DNA from: Thermoplasmata archaeon
Lineage (GTDB): Archaea; Thermoplasmatota; Thermoplasmata; Sysuiplasmatales; Sysuiplasmataceae
Length of the DNA: 17,924 nucleotides
Assembly (NCBI GenBank): GCA_021811925.1
Contig: JAKAPY010000005.1
Coordinates: 1 to 17,924, forward strand
Direction of reading: 5' to 3'
In this document: piece after piece, positions 14,206 through 17,924 of the stretch
Layout of the letters: each line of letters starts with the position of its first letter
Position numbering within the stretch: position 1 is the stretch's first letter
Translations under genes and position numbers: made by a program
Notes under the pieces: model-generated
The model's input: only the letters and a program-made list of their open reading frames with translations
The model's database searches: none
Told to the model about the DNA's origin: nothing

Positions 14206-14892
14206 ATGCCACAGGAAAAAATAGCCATATCGATCGGAGGCTCAATACTGGTGCCGGACAACGACGACATGTCATTCATAAAGCAGCTCGCCTCAACGCT
14301 TCTCGAATTGGTGCCCAACTATAAATTTCTGGTTGTCTGCGGCGGCGGCAAGATCGCACGCTACTACATAACGATAGGCAGGTCACTCGGCGCGGACGAG
14401 TCGTCGCTTGACGAGCTTGGCATCGAGGTTACGAGGCTCAATGCCAGGCTGCTCATCACCGCACTGGGGGAGAAGGCATACTACAAGCCAGCGGAAAGCC
14501 TCGACGAGGCAAGACTCGCGCTGAACAGCAACCAGATAGTTGTAATGGGCGGAACCCATCCCGGGCACACGACTGATGCTGTCGCCGCAATGGGCGCAGA
14601 ACGGATAAAGGCAACAAGGCTGATCAATGCGACATCTGTGGACGGCGTCTACACCGAAGACCCCAAGGTCAACCCTAATGCGACCAAGATAGAGAAGATG
14701 ACATACAAGGAGCTCCTTGAAAAGGTGCTTTATTCCAAGATGGAGGCGGGGTCAAGCTTTGTGTTCGACCCGCTCGGCGCCAAGCTGATAGGCAGGAGCA
14801 AGATACCAACGGCCGTCGTCCACGGCAGGGACATGCAGCAGCTTGCAAACGCGATAAAGGGGTTGCCCTTCAAGGGCACCATTATATCCTGA
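14206..14892 (+). CDS. pyrH: UMP kinase, archaeal type
   Basis: UMP kinase converts UMP to UDP with ATP, a cytoplasmic step of pyrimidine nucleotide synthesis. The 228-residue product is an amino acid kinase family member: the phosphate loop ISIGGSILV (residues 8-16), VVCGGGKIARYYITIGR, the UMP-binding LGIEVTRLNARLL, the glycine-rich GGTHPGHTTDAVAA and the nucleotide-binding NATSVDGVYTEDPKVNPNA. Length and the GGTHPGHTTDAVAA version are those of the archaeal branch rather than the bacterial GTP-regulated one. It is divergent from aRF1 and its last 11 bases overlap the end of dtdA on the opposite strand. Confidence 0.94.
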   Translation: MPQEKIAISIGGSILVPDNDDMSFIKQLASTLLELVPNYKFLVVCGGGKIARYYITIGRSLGADESSLDELGIEVTRLNARLLITALGEKAYYKPAESLDEARLALNSNQIVVMGGTHPGHTTDAVAAMGAERIKATRLINATSVDGVYTEDPKVNPNATKIEKMTYKELLEKVLYSKMEAGSSFVFDPLGAKLIGRSKIPTAVVHGRDMQQLANAIKGLPFKGTIIS

Positions 14893-15724
14893 AGTCTGCC
14901 GCGGAATGGTCAAGCCTCTTCAGTCCCGCCCCTTCCATTAATTTCGCCACCCTCTCAATCTCCGCAGAGTTCTTCCTGTCCTCGTGCACTGCGAAAAAGG
15001 CGGTCCTCGGGCTCTTGCCTGCAACCTCCGCCGCTACCGTCTCATCCACAAGGTGAAGGTTGTGGTTCGGTATGAAGTGCCCGAAGTTGATCTTCCTTTT
15101 CTGCGTTATCTCCTTGAACCGTGAGCAGTAATGGCCACCCCCTATGCCGATCGCGTTCGTGCCCTCCGCCTCCTTCATTTCCAGCAGCACTTCCGCCACC
15201 GAATTGCCCGCAGCACCGTCCATCCAGGCGCTCTCGTCGCTTCCTATCTCTGCAAACATGGCTGGCGTTGAAAGTGCCGGGCCGTGATGGGTCGCTTCAA
15301 ATGTCACCTGGTAGCCCTGGTGCGCAGAGGCATTCATTGAAAGCAGCGCGCCTGTCATCAGTTCAGGGCAGGATGGTACGAGCGTTCTCGCCCTTCCGCC
15401 CAGCTTGGCATCGCCGTAGTTGCCTATCGGATGGAATGTTACTGCGGGAGTGTTCGACTCGGACCTGTGCGTCGACATGAAAACAAGCCTGTCCGGCCTC
15501 AACCCGAAATCCTTCTCTATCTCCGCGTCGAGCCCCTCCCTGCGTATGTGTATGCTGTCAATGCTGACCATGTACCCCCTTTCGGACTTGTAGAAATGCT
15601 TGCCCGAAGCGGTCGATTCAAGGGTGAAGCTCCCCTTCTTCTCAAGTTTCCGGCCGACGTTCTGGCTTGCAGGATCACCTTCACAGAGAATGAATACGGT
15701 GTTCATCCCGGTCGCATCCTTCAC
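14882..15724 (-). CDS. dtdA: D-aminoacyl-tRNA deacylase, archaeal/plant GEK1 (DTD2) type
   Basis: DtdA is a zinc enzyme that hydrolyses D-aminoacyl-tRNAs and so keeps D-amino acids out of proteins. The 280-residue product shows the family motifs STHRSESNTPAVTFHPIGN, EATHHGPAL, ESAWMDGAAG, the conserved GIGGGHYCSRF and FGHFIPNHNL. The usual GGGHYAPR is GGGHYCSR here, a small variation. GTG 15724 overlaps the permease stop codon as GTGA and has GGAG five bases upstream, which favours it; ATG 15706 would shorten the protein by 6 residues. It is the last gene of the bactofilin/ABC transporter operon, an unexpected partner for a translation quality-control enzyme. Confidence 0.92.
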   Translation of the reverse strand: MKDATGMNTVFILCEGDPASQNVGRKLEKKGSFTLESTASGKHFYKSERGYMVSIDSIHIRREGLDAEIEKDFGLRPDRLVFMSTHRSESNTPAVTFHPIGNYGDAKLGGRARTLVPSCPELMTGALLSMNASAHQGYQVTFEATHHGPALSTPAMFAEIGSDESAWMDGAAGNSVAEVLLEMKEAEGTNAIGIGGGHYCSRFKEITQKRKINFGHFIPNHNLHLVDETVAAEVAGKSPRTAFFAVHEDRKNSAEIERVAKLMEGAGLKRLDHSAADFRI

Positions 15725-16497
15725 TTGACTCCGATCCTGATTGTCCTGTAGGACAGCAGCGCGATCACGAACATAACCACAGTGGCAATTACAAGCACTA
15801 TCTCGTCAAAAAGAAGGGCAGGGCCGAACAGCGAAATGTAGCCGTCCCTGATTGCGTCGGCCACATAGGTCAGAGGGTTGAGGGTGACAGTATAGCGCAG
15901 CGCCAAGGGTGCCGACAGGGATATCGGGTAGAACACGGTGCTTGCGAAGCTTGCAAAGAAGAGAATGAGGACCTGAATGCTGTTGTACATCTGGTTCGAT
16001 TTCGAGACAGCTGCAAGCGCAAGCATGAATGCACCCCAGAAGAGGCTGCCCAGGACAAGATTGAATATTATGAGTGCGAAGCCCGCAACGCCGAAGCTTA
16101 TCCCTCCAACAAGTGCGAAGGAGATCAGAAGCATGATCAATGCACCGAAGATTGCAATTGATATTGTCGTGAACATGATGCCTAGCAGATACTCCGCCCT
16201 CGTGTAGGGGCCGGAAATGATCTGCTCGAACATGCCGTATCTCCTGTCTGACCAGAGCATACCTCCAGCGACAGCACCCGCCGTGAGCGTCTGGAATGAT
16301 ATTATGCCGGGAGACAGGAAATTCATGTAGTTTATCTTTGAGGCACCGACGGGTATGCTGCTTATGAGAGAGCCGAACATGTAACCCATGAAAACAAGGT
16401 AGAGCGTGGGCATCATCAGGAGGAAAACCATTGTTCCCGGGTCTGTGTTGACCAGTATGTTCCTCTTTGCAAGCCTGTATGAATTTACAAGATCCAT
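15721..16497 (-). CDS. ABC-2 type transporter permease
   Basis: This is the membrane subunit of an ABC exporter; the partner ATPase gene lies just upstream. The ~258-residue product has six hydrophobic segments. Starting after SYRLAKRNILVNTDPGTM they run through VFLLMMPTLYLVFMGYMFG, ISFQTLTAGAVAGGMLW, ISIAIFGALIMLLISFALVG, FALIIFNLVLGSLFWGAFML, VLILFFASFASTVFYPISL and the last VLVIATVVMFVIALLSY. The ABC-2 signature region PLTYVADAIRDGY precedes the last helix. ATG 16497 has the site AGGTGG, part of which is the TAG stop of the ATPase gene, so the two are coupled. Daunorubicin-resistance-like or lipid exporters have this architecture; the substrate is unknown. Confidence 0.9.
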   Translation of the reverse strand: MDLVNSYRLAKRNILVNTDPGTMVFLLMMPTLYLVFMGYMFGSLISSIPVGASKINYMNFLSPGIISFQTLTAGAVAGGMLWSDRRYGMFEQIISGPYTRAEYLLGIMFTTISIAIFGALIMLLISFALVGGISFGVAGFALIIFNLVLGSLFWGAFMLALAAVSKSNQMYNSIQVLILFFASFASTVFYPISLSAPLALRYTVTLNPLTYVADAIRDGYISLFGPALLFDEIVLVIATVVMFVIALLSYRTIRIGVK

Positions 16498-16505
16498 CGA
16501 ACCAC

Positions 16506-17453
16506 CTAATTCTCCTTCATGCCCACGGCCTTCAGGAAGACTTCCTCGAGTGTCACGGGATGTATGTTCAGCCACTCGAGCGTGAGGCCATTCCTTCCCG
16601 CGAGCTCTATCACATGCCTGACTGTCTCCTCCGGTTCCGGGCCCATGAGCTTGTAGGGTTCACGGGCCGTCTGCGGCTTCTCCACCCGCACTTTCGGTAT
16701 TGCTGAAAGCAGATTCTCAACCGTGGCGCCATTTTCGCCGAAGGCGACTTCCACTGTTTTCATCCCCGTGTAATTCCTCTTGAGCGCTCCCACGGTGTCA
16801 TTCGCAAGCAGGACGCCCCTGTCTATGATGGCTATCCTGTTGCAGAGGTAGTCTGCCTCCTCCAGGTTATGCGTGGTGAAGAAGACAGTGAGGCCGTCCT
16901 TTGCCTTTTCCCTCACCATGTCGAGTATCTTTCTTCGTGCAATTGTATCCAGGCCGACTGTTGGTTCGTCAAGGAACAGAAGGTCCATGTCATGCATGAA
17001 TTCCCTGGCGACCTGGACTCTTCTCTTCTGCCCGCCGGACAGGTCCCACATTCTCTTTTTCCTCACATCTTCGAGTTCAAAGAACGAAATAAGCTCATCT
17101 ATTTTCGGCGTCCTTTCCTTCCTGGGCATCCCCCACATGACGCCATAAATGTCAAGCGATTTCTCAACCGTGGTGAAGTCGAAGGATTCCTCCTGCATCA
17201 CAACGCCGATTCTGCCCCTCAGCGCCTTCCCGCCGTGCCTTACGTCCGTGCCAAGCACTTTGGCCGTGCCCGACGTCGGCTTTATAAGAGTTGTGAGAAC
17301 CTTGATCGTTGTCGTTTTTCCCGCACCGTTTCTCCCTAGGAAACCGAAAATCTCACCTTTACCTATGTTGAATGTCACGCCGTCCAGGGCATACTGCCCT
17401 CCCCCGTAGCTGAACCTCAGCTGCTCCACTTCAACGACATTATCCGACTGCAA
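16506..17453 (-). CDS. ABC transporter ATP-binding protein (DrrA/CcmA-like)
   Basis: The 315-residue protein powers the ABC-2 exporter encoded next. It shows Walker A GRNGAGKT (residues 40-47), a Q-loop (VVMQEE, where other members have PQ), the signature LSGGQKRRVQVAREF, Walker B LLFLDEP, the D-loop VGLD and the switch histidine in FFTTHNLEEADYL. The last ~80 residues form the accessory domain common in DrrA-like ATPases and end with NIHPVTLEEVFLKAVG. The start is TTG 17453, supported by GGTGA 6 bases upstream and by family N-terminus; GTG further in (residue 9) is less likely. It begins 13 bp after the bactofilin-like gene. Confidence 0.93.
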   Translation of the reverse strand: MQSDNVVEVEQLRFSYGGGQYALDGVTFNIGKGEIFGFLGRNGAGKTTTIKVLTTLIKPTSGTAKVLGTDVRHGGKALRGRIGVVMQEESFDFTTVEKSLDIYGVMWGMPRKERTPKIDELISFFELEDVRKKRMWDLSGGQKRRVQVAREFMHDMDLLFLDEPTVGLDTIARRKILDMVREKAKDGLTVFFTTHNLEEADYLCNRIAIIDRGVLLANDTVGALKRNYTGMKTVEVAFGENGATVENLLSAIPKVRVEKPQTAREPYKLMGPEPEETVRHVIELAGRNGLTLEWLNIHPVTLEEVFLKAVGMKEN

Positions 17454-17466
17454 TTAGTTCACCAAT

Positions 17467-17924
17467 TCACACTTTCTGCGGTTTCTGGCTAATCTCCGCA
17501 CCCTGCTCGATCCTGCAGTCTGTCTTGAACCTTATCCTTCCGACGGTGCAGTCCCTGCCCACGTAAACCGAATCTGCGGTGATATCGCCTACCGTGCAGT
17601 GATCCGCATCGACGCGGCCAGTTGCGACAAGCCTGTCAATTGACAGTTTGCTCCGCTTGCGCATGAATGGCAGAAACAGAGCACCTCTCCCACCTACCTT
17701 CTTGTTGATAGAGGCGGTGTCGCAGGTCAGTGAGCCGATACTGCCTCCCCCATCGACCTTTGCATTTGCTGCCCTTACCGAATCTGAATGCACTGATCCG
17801 GCAATATCCACAGCACCCGCCGACTCTATCCGGGCGGCCTTAATGCTACCGGTGCATTTCACTTCAGATTCACCGTAGATCAGCTGCGCAACCCTGCAGC
17901 TGCCAGACGAGTGGAAATTCAAGC
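17467..17924 (-). CDS. Bactofilin-like (polymer-forming cytoskeletal) protein, 5' truncated by window edge
   Basis: The visible ~150 C-terminal residues have the short-period beta-helix rhythm of bactofilins: repeated units such as GSIKAARIESAGAVDIAGSV, HSDSVRAANAKVDGGGSI and GDITADSVYVGRDCTVGRI, alternating hydrophobic residues with glycines and small polar turns. In bacteria such proteins self-assemble into filaments at the membrane; archaeal versions are barely studied. A basic insertion (KKVGGRGALFLPFMRKRSK) interrupts the helix about midway. The frame is open to the edge, so the real start lies to the right. It is the most upstream visible gene of the ABC exporter operon. Confidence 0.65.
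   Translation of the reverse strand, partial: LNFHSSGSCRVAQLIYGESEVKCTGSIKAARIESAGAVDIAGSVHSDSVRAANAKVDGGGSIGSLTCDTASINKKVGGRGALFLPFMRKRSKLSIDRLVATGRVDADHCTVGDITADSVYVGRDCTVGRIRFKTDCRIEQGAEISQKPQKV

Noticed and set aside
1..17924. CRISPR array, transposase, integrase or toxin-antitoxin pair
   Set aside because: No regularly spaced repeats, no transposase motifs, no terminal inverted repeats, and the two tRNA genes show no nearby duplicated 3' end that would mark an integration site.

Overview
The window looks like the chromosome of a euryarchaeon, most likely a member of the Thermoplasmata or a close relative. Archaeal hallmarks are aRF1 with NIKS and GGQ motifs, the PurP-type FAICAR synthetase, archaeal-type UMP kinase, GEK1-type D-aminoacyl-tRNA deacylase, the adenosine-specific kinase family and an intron-containing tRNA-Ser. 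TATA-like boxes lie 24-31 bp before many first codons, arginine codons are mostly AGG/AGA, and operon-internal genes use GGTG/GAGGTG ribosome sites. The exact lineage is an inference; no rRNA gene is present.

Layout. Positions 1-348 hold the end of a GNAT acetyltransferase. Positions 404-500 (minus) hold tRNA-Ser(GGA) with a 12-nt intron. Next come nadE (643-1440, +) and a threonine/serine dehydratase-type PLP enzyme (1494-2435, +). Convergent to these is a minus-strand pair: a small membrane protein (2955-3401) and an adenosine-specific kinase (about 2439-2915) that has no ordinary in-frame start codon. tRNA-Gln(CUG) is at 3572-3644 (+). A membrane-anchored protein with a degenerate PLD-like domain is at 3690-4469 (minus), then a 14-TM DHA2-type MFS exporter (4811-6514, +), purP (6573-7721, +) and a large secreted, C-terminally anchored PKD/CARDB surface protein (7966-11145, +).

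The second half is mostly informational and housekeeping. The aRF1-argS operon (14120-11200, minus) is divergent from pyrH (14206-14892, +). pyrH overlaps tail-to-tail with dtdA (15724-14882, minus). dtdA is the last gene of an operon that reads bactofilin-like protein, ABC ATPase, ABC-2 permease, D-aminoacyl-tRNA deacylase, with tight spacing or overlaps. The bactofilin-like gene is cut by the right edge.

No mobile element, CRISPR array or obvious defence system was seen. The points most worth checking are the adenosine-specific kinase with no canonical start, lying in frame behind the stop codon of a membrane protein; the minimal tRNA-Ser intron with a relaxed splice motif; the degenerate PLD-like membrane protein; the PKD/CARDB surface protein; and the bactofilin/ABC exporter/DtdA operon.
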